A DNA stretch of 34,818 nucleotides from Rodentibacter mrazii (GTDB taxonomy: Bacteria; Pseudomonadota; Gammaproteobacteria; Enterobacterales; Pasteurellaceae), in NCBI RefSeq assembly GCF_001998825.1, contig NZ_MLHG01000021.1, positions 1 through 34,818 on the forward strand, written 5' to 3'. This document shows positions 19,871-29,187 of the stretch, piece by piece. How positions within the stretch are numbered: the first letter of the stretch is position 1; each line of letters starts with the position of its first letter. The notes under the pieces were generated by a model, which saw only the letters and a list, made by a program, of their open reading frames with translations, ran no database searches and was not told the DNA's origin. Made by a program: the position numbers and the translations under genes.

Positions 19871-20444
19871 AATTCTTGTTATTTTAACCGCACTTTTGCT
19901 TTCTGCTTGCGTAAGTACATCTTCTAAATTAGATGTACCTAATCAAATTAAATATCACAATAAAACTTATCGTATGACTGTCGGACAGGATTTAGGTCCG
20001 GTAGCACGTTATATTTATTTGAGTAAACCCGATACCTTAGAAAAATGGCAATCTCAGATAGAATTGCTGTTGGATCGCAACGAACAAAAGCGCGATATTA
20101 AAGAACGTATTACATTACGCGAGCGGATTTATCGTAATACGGATGTTGCATCGTTCAAATTGACTCCAATCAAAAATGAAAAAACAAAAAAAGATGAGGG
20201 GATAAAGGGCTACGTCGTTTATGCACCTACGGATAAAATGCCTTCTTGGCAAGTGAATGTCATGATAGGCAAAGAAATTCCACAATGCGGTTTTGTTCAA
20301 TTCCAGTACTCACAAAAAGTAAAAAATAGCCGGCGCTTAAATGATAAAAAAGCATTACGGCATTTGAAAAAATATTTGATTGAGAAAGAAATGAAGCTCT
20401 TGGATAAAATGGATTGGCAGTGGTATTGCCAAAGTTTGAAGTAA
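19863..20444 (+). CDS. Predicted lipoprotein of unknown function
   Basis: The 193-residue protein starts [16 protein letters not shown] with a lipobox LLSAC, so signal peptidase II should cleave before Cys16 and the lipid would anchor it to a membrane. The next residues, VSTSS, lack Asp at position +2, which favours sorting to the outer membrane. The rest is hydrophilic and rich in Lys and Arg, without a family I recognise. The ATG at 19863 (or 19860) overlaps the yaaA 3' end, implying translational coupling. An uptake sequence, ACCGCACTT, is built into the signal peptide codons at 19887-19895. Role unknown. Confidence 0.85.
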   Translation: MNKILVILTALLLSACVSTSSKLDVPNQIKYHNKTYRMTVGQDLGPVARYIYLSKPDTLEKWQSQIELLLDRNEQKRDIKERITLRERIYRNTDVASFKLTPIKNEKTKKDEGIKGYVVYAPTDKMPSWQVNVMIGKEIPQCGFVQFQYSQKVKNSRRLNDKKALRHLKKYLIEKEMKLLDKMDWQWYCQSLK

Positions 20445-20560
20445 AAGTATATTTAGAACAAGGGATAAAATTTCTCAAATTTTTTATAGAGCAGTATGTT
20501 TGAATAGTGTAACCTTAGAATATTCCAGATTTGATTAAATTTAACTTAAGCAGGTAATAT

Positions 20561-21526
20561 ATGATTAAAAAAATTGCAGTATTAACCAGTGGCGGTGATG
20601 CACCGGGTATGAACGCGGCTATTCGTGGCGTAGTGCGTGCGGCATTAGCGGAGGGTTTAGATGTTTTTGGTATCTATGATGGTTATCAAGGCTTATACAA
20701 TAATAAAGTTAAGCAATTAAATCGTTATAGTGTATCCGATATTATTAATCGTGGTGGTACGTTTTTAGGTTCTGCGCGTTTCCCTGAGTTTAAAAATCCG
20801 GAAGTGCGGGCAAAATGTGCGGAGATTTTGCGCTCACATGGAATTGATGCCTTAGTGGTAATCGGTGGTGACGGTTCCTATATGGGGGCAAAACTTTTAA
20901 CGGAAGAACACGGTTTCCCTTGCGTAGGGATTCCGGGCACCATTGATAATGATGTAGCGGGCACCGATTATACCATTGGTTATCAAACTGCGTTACAAAC
21001 GGCGGTGGATGCTATTGACCGTTTACGTGATACCTCAAGCTCTCATCAACGTATTTCTATTGTAGAGATTATGGGGCGCCATTGTAGTGATTTAACGATT
21101 TCTGCGGGTATTGCGGGCGGGTGCGAATATATTGTTGCCTCTGAAATAGAATTTAATCGTGAAGAGTTAGTACAACAAATTGAACGCAGTATTATTCGTG
21201 GTAAACGTCATGCTATCATTGCAATCACTGAATTAATTACTGATGTACATTCTCTTGCCAAAGAAATTGAAGCGCGGGTAGGACACGAAACTCGAGCTAC
21301 CGTATTAGGTCATATCCAACGTGGTGGGTCACCTTGTGCATTTGACCGTATTTTGGCCTCTCGTATGGGGGTTTATGCGGTGGATATTCTGCTTCAAGGC
21401 AAAGGCGGTTATTGTGTGGGTATCCAAAATGAACAGCTTGTTCACCATGATATTATTGATGCGATTAATAATATGCGTCGTGAATTTAAAGCGGATTGGT
21501 TGGAAGTGGCAAAACGCTTAGAATAA
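20561..21526 (+). CDS. pfkA: ATP-dependent 6-phosphofructokinase
   Basis: PfkA phosphorylates fructose 6-phosphate with ATP in glycolysis and works as an allosteric tetramer. The 321-residue length matches bacterial group I enzymes. [13 protein letters not shown] at the start and [10 protein letters not shown] (101-110) bind nucleotide. The PGTIDND loop holds the catalytic D129. Gly at 105 and 126 indicates ATP rather than pyrophosphate use. MGRHCSDLT is the usual substrate-binding block. AAGCAGG lies 9 bases before the ATG. A hairpin terminator follows. Confidence 0.97.
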   Translation: MIKKIAVLTSGGDAPGMNAAIRGVVRAALAEGLDVFGIYDGYQGLYNNKVKQLNRYSVSDIINRGGTFLGSARFPEFKNPEVRAKCAEILRSHGIDALVVIGGDGSYMGAKLLTEEHGFPCVGIPGTIDNDVAGTDYTIGYQTALQTAVDAIDRLRDTSSSHQRISIVEIMGRHCSDLTISAGIAGGCEYIVASEIEFNREELVQQIERSIIRGKRHAIIAITELITDVHSLAKEIEARVGHETRATVLGHIQRGGSPCAFDRILASRMGVYAVDILLQGKGGYCVGIQNEQLVHHDIIDAINNMRREFKADWLEVAKRLE

Positions 21527-21539
21527 TTCATTAAACAGA

Positions 21540-21567
21540 AAGTGCGGTTGTTTTTAGCCGCATTTTT
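21540..21567 (+). terminator. pfkA terminator
   Basis: TGCGG (21543-21547) pairs with CCGCA (21558-21562), followed by five T. The left arm is part of an uptake sequence. Confidence 0.65.
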
Positions 21568-21739
21568 CATGATTGTGAGAGCGTAATCTTTGGGCTTATT
21601 TCCTTTTGAGTTTGGTCGTAGAGTTGTTCTACCATGAATAATTTTCTCACTTTTAGTAAAAATAAAAAGGGAATTCTTGTAAAAGTTAATTTTGTCTGAA
21701 ATTTGAGTGGCTTTATTGCATAAAAACTGAGATTTCCCT

Positions 21740-21768
21740 TTGACTATTTTCTTTACAACAGGTAATAT
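21740..21768 (+). promoter_or_regulatory. Promoter immediately before yceD
   Basis: TTGACT (21740-21745) and TAATAT (21763-21768) are 17 bases apart. The start would fall at about 21775, only some three bases before the yceD ATG, so the message would be nearly leaderless. Confidence 0.75.
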
Positions 21769-21777
21769 TCACGCCCT

Positions 21778-22302
21778 ATGCAAAAGGTAAAACTACCCCT
21801 CACCGTTGATCCGGTTAAAGGCGCGCAACAGCGAATCGATTATGAAGGTTGTTACATGATTAATCAGTTAGCGCGGTTAGCTGAATCTGTGGTAAATGTG
21901 CTTAGCGATGCACAGGTAACATTATCGTTTTATATTGATCCGCAAAAATTAGTGGTGATGAAAGGGAAAGCACAGGTTGATGTTGAATTAGAATGTCAAC
22001 GTTGTGGTGAGTCGTTCAAACATACATTGGAATGTAATTTTATTTACAGTCCTGTGGCTAATTGGGATCAGGATGATGTATTGCCGGAAATTTATGAGCC
22101 GATTGAATTTAATGAATTTGGCGAAATAGATTTACTTGGTGTAGTGGAAGATGAATTAATTTTAACACTGCCACTTGTACCAAAGCATTCATCTGAACAC
22201 TGTGAAGTGTACGCGCAGGAACAGGTTTTTGGCGAATTGCCGGAAGAATTGGCAAAAAAACCGAACCCGTTCGCTGTATTAGCTAATTTAAAACAAAAGT
22301 AA
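21778..22302 (+). CDS. yceD: YceD, DUF177-family 23S rRNA accumulation protein
   Basis: This 174-residue cytosolic protein is the YceD/DUF177 family member found before rpmF in gammaproteobacteria and linked to 23S rRNA accumulation. [19 protein letters not shown] aligns with the E. coli N-terminus, fixing the ATG at 21778. The ECQRCGESF segment (about 78-86) and FGELPEE near the C-terminus are conserved. No ribosome binding site is visible and the promoter sits almost on the start codon. rpmF follows by 22 bases, coupling a ribosomal protein to lipid genes downstream. Confidence 0.93.
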   Translation: MQKVKLPLTVDPVKGAQQRIDYEGCYMINQLARLAESVVNVLSDAQVTLSFYIDPQKLVVMKGKAQVDVELECQRCGESFKHTLECNFIYSPVANWDQDDVLPEIYEPIEFNEFGEIDLLGVVEDELILTLPLVPKHSSEHCEVYAQEQVFGELPEELAKKPNPFAVLANLKQK

Positions 22303-22324
22303 ATTAAATTTAGGAGTATAGCCA

Positions 22325-22495
22325 ATGGCTGTTCAACAAAATAAAAAATCTCGTTCACGTCGTGATATGCGTCGTTCACACGATGCGTTAACTACTGCTG
22401 CAGTATCAGTGGATAAAGCAAGTGGTGAAACTCACTTACGCCATCACGTAACCGCAGACGGTTACTATCGTGGTCGTAAAGTGATTAATAAGTAA
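22325..22495 (+). CDS. rpmF: 50S ribosomal protein L32
   Basis: The 56-residue protein begins [20 protein letters not shown] and ends [11 protein letters not shown], the standard L32 of gammaproteobacteria (57 residues in E. coli). It is a basic protein of the large ribosomal subunit. TTAGGAG stands about 8 bases before the ATG. It lies between yceD and plsX, 22 bases from each, in the conserved rpmF-plsX-fab arrangement that ties ribosome and membrane synthesis together. Confidence 0.97.
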
Positions 22496-22517
22496 TTTTT
22501 TACTTATAGGTATTCAC

Positions 22518-23534
22518 TTGAATCGTCTAACCTTAGCGTTAGATGTGATGGGCGGGGACGTTGGTCCCCGTATTACTATCCCCGCATCGCTTTTAGCGTT
22601 GGAAAATAATCCAATGCTTTCTCTAATCTTATTTGGTGATAGCCAACAAATTTCCCCTTTTCTTGAAAATATTCCAAAAGCGAGTTTAGAACGCATTCAA
22701 ATCCATCATTGCACTCGAACTATTGATAATCATCAAGGCGTTTCTTATGCGCTCCGTCGTAGTAAAAATACCTCAATGCGTTTAGCCCTTGAGGCAGTTC
22801 AGCATGGTGTTGCACAAGGTTGTGTAAGTGCCGGTAATACCGGAGCATTGATGGGATTATCGAAGATTTTATTACAACCTCTTAAGGGAATTGCCAGACC
22901 TGCTTTGGTTTCTATGATACCAACTGTTGATGGTGAAAAATCGGTGATGTTGGATCTCGGTGCGAACCTTGAATGTAGTGCGGAAAATCTTTATCAATTT
23001 GCTATAATGGGGAGTATTTTTGCTGAGCATCGACTTAATTTAGTTTATCCCCGAATCGGATTATTGAATATTGGTGTGGAAGAAATTAAAGGGCATCAAT
23101 TTATTCGTGATGCTGCCAATTTATTAGAAAAATCGACCGCACTTAATTATATCGGGTTTATTGAAGGTGATTTATTATTAAACGGTAAAGCTGATGTGAT
23201 TGTCAGTGATGGTTTTTCAGGCAATATTGCCTTAAAAACTTTAGAAGGTGCGGCAAAAAATGTTTTATCTTTATTCAAAGAACCGTCTAAACACTATTGT
23301 TTAAAACCTGTTTTTTGGGGAATGCGTTATTTGTTTAAAACAAACTATCAACGCTTAAAACGCATTAATCCTGATGAATATAATGGCGCATCACTTATTG
23401 GATTAACTGCAGTGGTGGTAAAAAGCCACGGCAGTGCAAATGTAAATGCTTTTGCTCACGCTATTGCCGATGCCGCTTTCCAAGCCCGTCAGAAACTTCC
23501 TGAAAAAATTTTGGCGGGTTTAGATCGTTATTAA
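22518..23534 (+). CDS. plsX: Phosphate acyltransferase PlsX
   Basis: PlsX converts acyl-ACP to acyl-phosphate for phospholipid synthesis, at the membrane surface. The 338-residue protein starts MNRLTLALDVMGGDVGP, close to E. coli PlsX. The start is a TTG at 22518, with TATAGG about 8 bases upstream. Blocks CVSAGNTGALMGLSKILL and VSDGFSGNIALKT are typical. It complements PlsB, also in this window, by recycling acyl groups. An uptake sequence is at 23136-23144. Confidence 0.96.
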   Translation: MNRLTLALDVMGGDVGPRITIPASLLALENNPMLSLILFGDSQQISPFLENIPKASLERIQIHHCTRTIDNHQGVSYALRRSKNTSMRLALEAVQHGVAQGCVSAGNTGALMGLSKILLQPLKGIARPALVSMIPTVDGEKSVMLDLGANLECSAENLYQFAIMGSIFAEHRLNLVYPRIGLLNIGVEEIKGHQFIRDAANLLEKSTALNYIGFIEGDLLLNGKADVIVSDGFSGNIALKTLEGAAKNVLSLFKEPSKHYCLKPVFWGMRYLFKTNYQRLKRINPDEYNGASLIGLTAVVVKSHGSANVNAFAHAIADAAFQARQKLPEKILAGLDRY

Positions 23535-23552
23535 TGACTTAACTTATTGATT

Positions 23553-24503
23553 ATGAATAGCAGAATTTTATCTACCGGTAGTTATTTACCAAGCCAAATA
23601 CGAACCAATGCAGATCTTGAAAAAATGGTTGATACCTCAGACGAATGGATTGTAACACGTTCGGGTATTCGTGAGCGTCGTATTGCCACAGCGGACGAAA
23701 CTGTTGCAACAATGGGATTTGAGGCGGCGAAAAATGCCATTGCAAGTGCTGAGCTTAATCCTCAAAATATCGATCTCATTATCGTAGCAACCACGAGTAG
23801 TTCCCATGCTTACCCAAGTGCCGCTTGTCAAATCCAAGGGATGTTAGAGATTGATGACGCGATCTCTTTTGATTTAGCGGCGGCTTGTACCGGCTTTGTG
23901 TATGCATTAAGTGTGGCCGATCAATTTATCCGAACAGGTAAAGTAAAAAAAGCGTTAGTGATCGGTTCTGATCTTAATTCTCGTAAATTAGATGAAACGG
24001 ATCGTAGCACTGTTGTGTTATTTGGTGATGGTGCTGGCGCGGTGATTTTAGAAAGAAGTGAACAAGAAGGTGTTATTTCAACGCATTTACATGCCTCTGC
24101 GGATAAACATAATGCATTGGTTTTACCGCAAGCCGAGCGTGGTATTGAAAAATCCGGTTATATTGAAATGCAAGGCAACGAAACTTTCAAACTTGCAGTG
24201 CGTGAACTTTCTAATGTAGTGGAAGAAACCTTAGCGGCAAATAATTTGGATAAAAAAGACTTAGATTGGCTTGTGCCACATCAAGCAAATTTACGCATTA
24301 TCAGTGCAACGGCGAAAAAATTGGAAATGGATATGTCCCAAGTGGTCGTTACTCTAGATAAATACGCCAATAATAGTGCGGCAACCGTGCCGGTGGCATT
24401 GGATGAAGCTGTGCGTGATGGGCGTATTCAACGTGGGCAGTTATTATTATTAGAGGCCTTTGGTGGTGGTTGGACTTGGGGTTCTGCGTTGGTGCGTTTC
24501 TGA
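23553..24503 (+). CDS. fabH: 3-oxoacyl-ACP synthase III
   Basis: FabH starts fatty acid synthesis by condensing acetyl-CoA with malonyl-ACP. The catalytic triad is complete: C112 in AAACTGF, H243 in VPHQANLR and N273 in YANNSAAT. I chose the ATG at 23553 (316 residues, [13 protein letters not shown]) because it aligns with the E. coli N-terminus, which is 317 long. The TTG six bases upstream is not needed. No strong ribosome binding site is visible, and the 18-base gap to plsX suggests coupling. The terminator after it may reduce readthrough to fabD. Confidence 0.97.
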   Translation: MNSRILSTGSYLPSQIRTNADLEKMVDTSDEWIVTRSGIRERRIATADETVATMGFEAAKNAIASAELNPQNIDLIIVATTSSSHAYPSAACQIQGMLEIDDAISFDLAAACTGFVYALSVADQFIRTGKVKKALVIGSDLNSRKLDETDRSTVVLFGDGAGAVILERSEQEGVISTHLHASADKHNALVLPQAERGIEKSGYIEMQGNETFKLAVRELSNVVEETLAANNLDKKDLDWLVPHQANLRIISATAKKLEMDMSQVVVTLDKYANNSAATVPVALDEAVRDGRIQRGQLLLLEAFGGGWTWGSALVRF

Positions 24504-24535
24504 TAATTCTGTTAGAATCGCAGTAGTATTATTGG

Positions 24536-24564
24536 AAAGTGCGGTAAATTTGACCGCACTTTTT
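24536..24564 (+). terminator. Inverted uptake-sequence terminator between fabH and fabD
   Basis: AAAGTGCGGT (24536-24545) pairs with ACCGCACTTT (24553-24562), then TT. A second hairpin, ATCAGCA/TGCTGAT, follows at 24568-24589. Both lie in the 130-base gap, so fabDG may need its own promoter. Confidence 0.7.
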
Positions 24565-24633
24565 AACATCAGCAATCACGAATGCTGATTTTTATCAAAG
24601 AAATATTTCGATTTAGATAAATAGGAAAAAAGA

Positions 24634-25572
24634 ATGAAAAAATTTTCAATGGTCTTTCCGGGACAGGGTTCTCAGAGTGTTGGTATGCTTGCTGAGCTTG
24701 CCACTGAATATCCGATTGTTATTGAAACTTTCAAACAAGCCTCTGATATTCTAGGCTATGATTTATGGCAGCTTGTTCAACAAGGCCCAGCCGAAGAACT
24801 TAATAAAACATGGCAAACTCAGCCGGCACTTTTGGCAGCATCTGTCGCCATTTATCGTGTTTGGCAAGAGAAATATCCTCATTTGAAGCCGGAAGTGATG
24901 GCTGGTCATAGTTTGGGCGAGTATTCGGCTTTAGTTTGTTCAGGGGCGTTAGATTTCCAGGATGCGATTAAATTAGTGGAATTGCGGGGAAAACTAATGC
25001 AACAAGCTGTGCCTGAAGGAACTGGGGCAATGTATGCGATCATTGGTTTGGACAATGAAGCGATTATCAATTCTTGTCAACAAGCTGAAGAAGGCGAAGT
25101 AGTGTCTGCTGTGAATTTTAACTCACTGGGACAGGTCGTGATTGCCGGTGTAAAAGCTGCGGTGGAGCGTGCTGCTGCTTTATGTAAAGAGGCTGGGGCA
25201 AAACGTGCATTGCCATTAGCGGTGAGTGTGCCATCACACTGCGCATTGATGAAACCGGCTGCGGATAAATTATCTGTTACCTTGGAAACGATTGCGGTAA
25301 ATGAACCAAAAGTTGCAGTAATTAATAACGTTGATGTTGCAACAGAATCGGAAGCTACTACCATTCGTGCTGCCCTTATTCGTCAACTTTATAGCCCGGT
25401 ACGTTGGACGGAAACCGTAGAAAAAATGGCGCAAGATGGGGTACAGGTTTTGGTTGAAATTGGTCCGGGTAAAGTATTGAATGGCTTAACTAAACGCATT
25501 GTAGGAGATTTGCAAGCGATGTCAGTGAATGATCTTGCATCACTCAATAGTGTTGAAGAATTTTTAGCATAA
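24634..25572 (+). CDS. fabD: Malonyl-CoA:ACP transacylase
   Basis: FabD loads malonyl groups onto acyl carrier protein. The nucleophile S93 lies in GHSLGEYSAL, R118 in VELRGKLMQ binds the malonyl carboxylate, and H202 in VPSHCALM completes the catalytic pair. FPGQGSQ (8-14) forms the oxyanion region. Length (312) is that of E. coli FabD (309) within three residues. The start follows AGGAAAAAAG. It is 12 bases from fabG, so the two are cotranscribed. Confidence 0.97.
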   Translation: MKKFSMVFPGQGSQSVGMLAELATEYPIVIETFKQASDILGYDLWQLVQQGPAEELNKTWQTQPALLAASVAIYRVWQEKYPHLKPEVMAGHSLGEYSALVCSGALDFQDAIKLVELRGKLMQQAVPEGTGAMYAIIGLDNEAIINSCQQAEEGEVVSAVNFNSLGQVVIAGVKAAVERAAALCKEAGAKRALPLAVSVPSHCALMKPAADKLSVTLETIAVNEPKVAVINNVDVATESEATTIRAALIRQLYSPVRWTETVEKMAQDGVQVLVEIGPGKVLNGLTKRIVGDLQAMSVNDLASLNSVEEFLA

Positions 25573-25584
25573 AAAGGAGAAAAA

Positions 25585-26313
25585 ATGCAAAATAAAATTG
25601 CTTTAGTTACAGGCGCGACACGCGGAATTGGTCGTGCGATTGCGGAAGAATTGGTATCAAAAGGCGCATTTGTTATCGGTACGGCGACTTCTGAAAAAGG
25701 TGTAGAGGTGATTTCTGCCTATTTAGGTGAAAAAGGCAGAGGTTTAGTATTAAATGTAACAGATAAAGCCTCTATTGAAGCTGCACTAGAACAAATCAAA
25801 AATGATTTTGGTGATGTTGATATTTTAGTAAACAATGCTGGTATTACGCGTGATAATTTACTCATGCGTATGAAAGATGATGAATGGTTTGATATTATGC
25901 AAACCAATTTAAGCTCGGTATATCATCTTTCTAAAGCGATGTTGCGTTCTATGATGAAAAAACGTTTCGGGCGTATCATCAGCATCGGTTCTGTGGTGGG
26001 TTCCTCAGGGAACCCGGGACAGAGTAATTATTGTGCGGCTAAAGCGGGTGTGATTGGTTTCTCGAAGGCATTAGCGAAAGAAGTGGCTTCTCGCGGTATT
26101 ACTGTGAATGTGGTGGCGCCGGGATTTATTGCAACAGATATGACAGAGGTATTAACTGATGAGCAAAAAGCAGGGATCCTTGCTAATGTACCGGCTGGTC
26201 ATTTAGGTGAAGCAAAAGATATTGCAAAGGCTGTTGCTTTCTTAGCTTCAGATGATGCTTCTTATATTACGGGCACCACATTGCACGTAAATGGTGGCTT
26301 ATATATGAGCTAA
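25585..26313 (+). CDS. fabG: 3-oxoacyl-ACP reductase
   Basis: FabG reduces 3-oxoacyl-ACP with NADPH in each elongation cycle. It is a short-chain dehydrogenase of 242 residues (E. coli 244). The cofactor motif TGATRGIG (9-16), NNAG (83-86), and the catalytic S136, Y149 and K153 in GSVVG and YCAAK are present. AAGGAGAAAAA precedes the ATG closely. No strong terminator follows; a 259-base gap with its own promoter separates it from acpP. Confidence 0.97.
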   Translation: MQNKIALVTGATRGIGRAIAEELVSKGAFVIGTATSEKGVEVISAYLGEKGRGLVLNVTDKASIEAALEQIKNDFGDVDILVNNAGITRDNLLMRMKDDEWFDIMQTNLSSVYHLSKAMLRSMMKKRFGRIISIGSVVGSSGNPGQSNYCAAKAGVIGFSKALAKEVASRGITVNVVAPGFIATDMTEVLTDEQKAGILANVPAGHLGEAKDIAKAVAFLASDDASYITGTTLHVNGGLYMS

Positions 26314-26480
26314 CCCTTTGATGGGAATAGTTATTTTTTGTTAGGCGATCTCGACTTATAAAATCATAGCCAAAGATTTTAGATAATGTTAAAATCAGCT
26401 TCGCAACATAATTTGGTTATACCTTTAATGTGTAAAAGGTATATCGTTATTTTCTCTGTATGTATTTTGATTGCACTTTT

Positions 26481-26493
26481 GTGGTGTGACCAC
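26481..26493. promoter_or_regulatory. GGT-N3-ACC palindrome upstream of acpP
   Basis: GTGGTGTGACCAC is a perfect palindrome with 5-base arms. The core GGT-N3-ACC resembles FadR operators, and it sits just upstream of the acpP promoter. The link to FadR or any named regulator is conjecture. Confidence 0.35.
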
Positions 26494-26504
26494 TTATGAA
26501 AAGA

Positions 26505-26532
26505 TTGCAAGAGTATTAAAAATTCATACACT
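26505..26532 (+). promoter_or_regulatory. acpP promoter
   Basis: TTGCAA (26505-26510) and TACACT (26527-26532) are 16 bases apart, about 40 bases before the acpP ATG. This fits separate high expression of acyl carrier protein. Confidence 0.6.
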
Positions 26533-26572
26533 AACCGCTCAGCAATGAGTTATAACAACATAGGAAAAACAA

Positions 26573-26803
26573 ATGAGCATTGAAGAACGCGTAAAAAAAA
26601 TCATCGTTGAACAATTAGGTGTCAAAGAAGAAGATGTGAAACCTGAAGCTTCTTTCGTTGAAGATTTGGGAGCGGACTCTTTAGATACAGTTGAATTAGT
26701 CATGGCTTTAGAAGAAGAATTCGATATTGAGATTCCAGATGAAGAAGCTGAGAAAATCACAACTGTCCAATCTGCGATTGACTACGTTCAAAACAATCAA
26801 TAA
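26573..26803 (+). CDS. acpP: Acyl carrier protein
   Basis: This 76-residue acidic four-helix protein carries growing acyl chains on a phosphopantetheine arm attached to S36 in [10 protein letters not shown]. Length and acidic helices II-III ([20 protein letters not shown]) are standard. The start ATG follows TAGGAAAAACAA. FabH, FabD, FabG and PlsX in the same cluster all act on ACP or its acyl products. The gene has its own promoter and a strong terminator. Confidence 0.98.
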   Translation: MSIEERVKKIIVEQLGVKEEDVKPEASFVEDLGADSLDTVELVMALEEEFDIEIPDEEAEKITTVQSAIDYVQNNQ

Positions 26804-26811
26804 TTTCAAGT

Positions 26812-26842
26812 TGGGCGACCTTTTTAGGTCGCCTAATTTTTT
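26812..26842 (+). terminator. acpP terminator
   Basis: GGCGACC (26814-26820) pairs with GGTCGCC (26827-26833) around a T-rich loop, followed shortly by a run of six T. Confidence 0.85.
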
Positions 26843-27021
26843 ATCTAGAATTTCCTTTCAAATAGACCGCACTTTTATATTTTTAATAATTTATTTCATT
26901 AATACTTTCTTTGATTGATATAGAACAATAAGTTATTGAATACTACTTAATTTTTGGTAATTTTTTGTGTTAGTATTTACTGGATTTTTTTAGCTCGTAT
27001 TTTAAATTTATTGGAGTATCT

Positions 27022-28692
27022 ATGGACTTTCTGACTAACTTAGGTGAAGGCTCTCAATTTGTTATTCAACTCGCTATCGTACTAATCTGTTTGTTTTATG
27101 GTGCAAGAAAGGGCGGTATTGCATTGGGTATGTTAGGTGGTGTGGGCTTAATTGTGTTGGTATTCGGTTTCGGTATTGAACCGGGTAAACCAGCAATTGA
27201 TGTCATGTTGACAATTCTTGCGGTAGTCGTTACCTCTGCAACGTTACAAGCGAGTGGTGGCTTAGATGTAATGCTACAAATTGCGGAGAAAATGCTACGT
27301 AAAAATCCAAAATACGTCAGTATTCTTGCCCCGTTTGTGACTTGTTTCTTAACGATTCTTTGTGGTACTGGGCATGTGGTTTATACCATGCTGCCCATTA
27401 TTTATGATATTGCGATTAAAAATGGTATTCGCCCTGAACGCCCGATGGCGGCGAGTTCTATTGCCTCTCAAATGGGGATTATTGCCTCACCGGTTTCTGT
27501 TGCGGTTGTCACATTAACTGCGTTTTTGGTTAATGCAAAAACACCACTAGCAGGTTTCGATGGTTATTTGGATTTATTAAAAATCACTGTTCCGTCAACG
27601 CTTTGCGGAGTATTGGCTATCGGTATTTTTAGCTGGTTTCGTGGTAAAGATTTAGATAAAGATGCTGAATTTCAAGCGAAACTACAAGATCCTAGTTTCA
27701 AACAATATGTTTATGGTGATAGTGCCTCATTACTTGATAAAAAATTACCACAATCCAGTTGGAATGCAATGTGGATTTTCTTTGGTGCAATTTTAGTTGT
27801 TGCATTACTAGGTTATTTTAAAGAGCTACGTCCATCGTTTGAGAAATCAGTACCGGCACAAGTTCTTGAAGTTGTTTCCTACGATAAAACAGTAAAAAGC
27901 TTTAATGTAAAAGAGGGTAAAATTGTTGCTACCACAAAAGACGGTATAGTGGCACTTAATGTTAAAGACAACAAGGCAAAAGCTAAAACGACTTATAGTC
28001 ATGTTGAAATTTATAATGAGAAAGGCGAACTTGCTCAAACTATATCTGCACAAGACAACAATTCTGTTGTTATTCATACAGGTGATAAAGCCGAAACGAT
28101 TGATAATGCCACAATTGTTTTAAAAGATAGTATGAATAAAAAAGTTAACATTAGTATGGTTCATGTCATTCAAATTTTTATGTTATTAGCCGGTGCACTC
28201 ATTGTTATCTTTACCAAAACAGAGCCAAGTAAAATCAGTAAAAATGAGATTTTCCGTTCCGGTATGATTGCGCTAGTCGCGGTGTTTGGTATCTCTTGGA
28301 TGGCTGAAACTATGTTTACCGTCCATACGCCAATGATGAAAGCAACACTGGGTGATGTTGTAAAAGCATATCCTTGGACCTATGCCGTAATGCTGTTATT
28401 AATTTCTAAGTTCGTAAACTCTCAAGCGGCGGCATTGGTGGCGTTTGTTCCACTTGCATTAGGTATTGGTGTTGATCCTGCAATTATTCTTGCCTTTGCT
28501 TCGGCATGTTATGGTTATTATATTTTACCGACTTACCCAAGCGATTTGGCAGCTATTCAATTTGACCGATCCGGTACCACCCGTATTGGTAAATTTGTGA
28601 TTAACCATAGCTTTATTTTACCGGGTTTAATCGGAGTAATTACTTCCTGTATCTTTGGCTATATTTTCACAGGTTTATTCGGCTATTTATAA
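27022..28692 (+). CDS. dcuB: DcuB-type anaerobic C4-dicarboxylate transporter with inserted domain
   Basis: The flanks are plainly DcuA/DcuB family, inner-membrane antiporters that exchange fumarate or malate for succinate in anaerobic growth. [36 protein letters not shown] and [20 protein letters not shown] are near-identical to E. coli DcuB. Length is 556 residues against about 446 for E. coli. The excess is one hydrophilic insert, about residues 275-377, placed between LRPSF and VIQIFMLL. The insert is Lys-, Asp-, Thr- and Val-rich and reads like short beta strands. The reading frame is open throughout. GGAG lies 8 bases before the ATG and a strong terminator follows. Monocistronic. Confidence 0.93.
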   Translation: MDFLTNLGEGSQFVIQLAIVLICLFYGARKGGIALGMLGGVGLIVLVFGFGIEPGKPAIDVMLTILAVVVTSATLQASGGLDVMLQIAEKMLRKNPKYVSILAPFVTCFLTILCGTGHVVYTMLPIIYDIAIKNGIRPERPMAASSIASQMGIIASPVSVAVVTLTAFLVNAKTPLAGFDGYLDLLKITVPSTLCGVLAIGIFSWFRGKDLDKDAEFQAKLQDPSFKQYVYGDSASLLDKKLPQSSWNAMWIFFGAILVVALLGYFKELRPSFEKSVPAQVLEVVSYDKTVKSFNVKEGKIVATTKDGIVALNVKDNKAKAKTTYSHVEIYNEKGELAQTISAQDNNSVVIHTGDKAETIDNATIVLKDSMNKKVNISMVHVIQIFMLLAGALIVIFTKTEPSKISKNEIFRSGMIALVAVFGISWMAETMFTVHTPMMKATLGDVVKAYPWTYAVMLLLISKFVNSQAAALVAFVPLALGIGVDPAIILAFASACYGYYILPTYPSDLAAIQFDRSGTTRIGKFVINHSFILPGLIGVITSCIFGYIFTGLFGYL

Positions 28693-28710
28693 TTGTATTA
28701 CTTAAATTAA

Positions 28711-28745
28711 CAAAGGCTATTCGAAAGAATAGCCTTTTTGTTTTT
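28711..28745 (+). terminator. Strong terminator after dcuB
   Basis: AAAGGCTATTC and GAATAGCCTTT form a perfect 11-bp stem closed by a GAAA tetraloop and followed by T-rich sequence. Confidence 0.92.
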
Positions 28746-28787
28746 TCGGTTATTTTAAAGTGCGGTTAAAAATTGATTATTTTTTAT

Positions 28788-29076
28788 ATGAGCTATTGGC
28801 AAGAAATAGGACACTGGGAGAAATTGTCGGTAGATGAACTGGTAAATTTCAAGAAATAGTCGCTTTGAAAATCCAAAGCTTTGTTGCAAGCTGATTTAGA
28901 TAGTGGTGAATGTATATAATTGTCACTGAATCCATCAAGGAAAAAATGTTTTTCGGAAGAAAACCGATGGTAACGTTACTTGATGGAAAATGGATTGGGA
29001 CGGAAAAGAACTTAAGCTCAAATTAATTTGACAGGAATTCATTTTAAATGGGATCTGTCAGGGTGGGGGGGGGGGG
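28788..29076 (+). pseudogene. Decayed gene remnant of unknown family
   Basis: From ATG at 28788 a protein-like frame reads MSYWQEIGHWEKLSVDELVN, then meets TAG at 28857, TGA at 28866 and further stops. After the stops the same frame gives KSKALLQADLDSGE and, later, LTGIHFKWDLSG. A neighbouring frame gives KPMVTLLDGKWIGTEK. Such fragments with several stops and frame changes suggest a small gene eroded by mutations. I cannot name its family. It ends in a run of 12 G. This remnant, together with the dcuB and fhaB-type terminators, accounts for the 495 bases between dcuB and the TpsA gene. Confidence 0.35.
29065..29076. repeat. Homopolymer run of 12 G
   Basis: Twelve consecutive G lie in an AT-rich spacer. 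Runs of this length are prone to slipped-strand length change. The only frame crossing it is not a convincing gene, so a phase-variation role is unproven. Confidence 0.85.
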
Positions 29077-29121
29077 AACCTCTATAATTAAGACAAGATG
29101 GATAGCTTTTTTTATGCTTGC

Positions 29122-29168
29122 AAAAAATTTGCCGAAACACACCGCTTGCAAACGATGGTTTCGGCAAA
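29122..29168 (-). terminator. Terminator of the TpsA gene
   Basis: TTTGCCGAAAC and GTTTCGGCAAA form an 11-bp perfect stem, followed on the minus strand by TTTTTTG. It lies 20 bases after the TpsA stop codon, showing that the gene ends naturally there. Confidence 0.88.
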
Positions 29169-29187
29169 GAAGTAAACTATTAACAAA

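Noticed and set aside
26419-26442. ATACCTTT/AAAGGTAT hairpin after fabG
   Set aside because: The stem is AT-rich and no T run follows, so I do not call it a terminator.
26911-26930. Possible FNR site before dcuB (TTGAT-N4-ATAGA)
   Set aside because: Only the left half matches TTGAT-N4-ATCAA; three of five right-half bases are off or uncertain.
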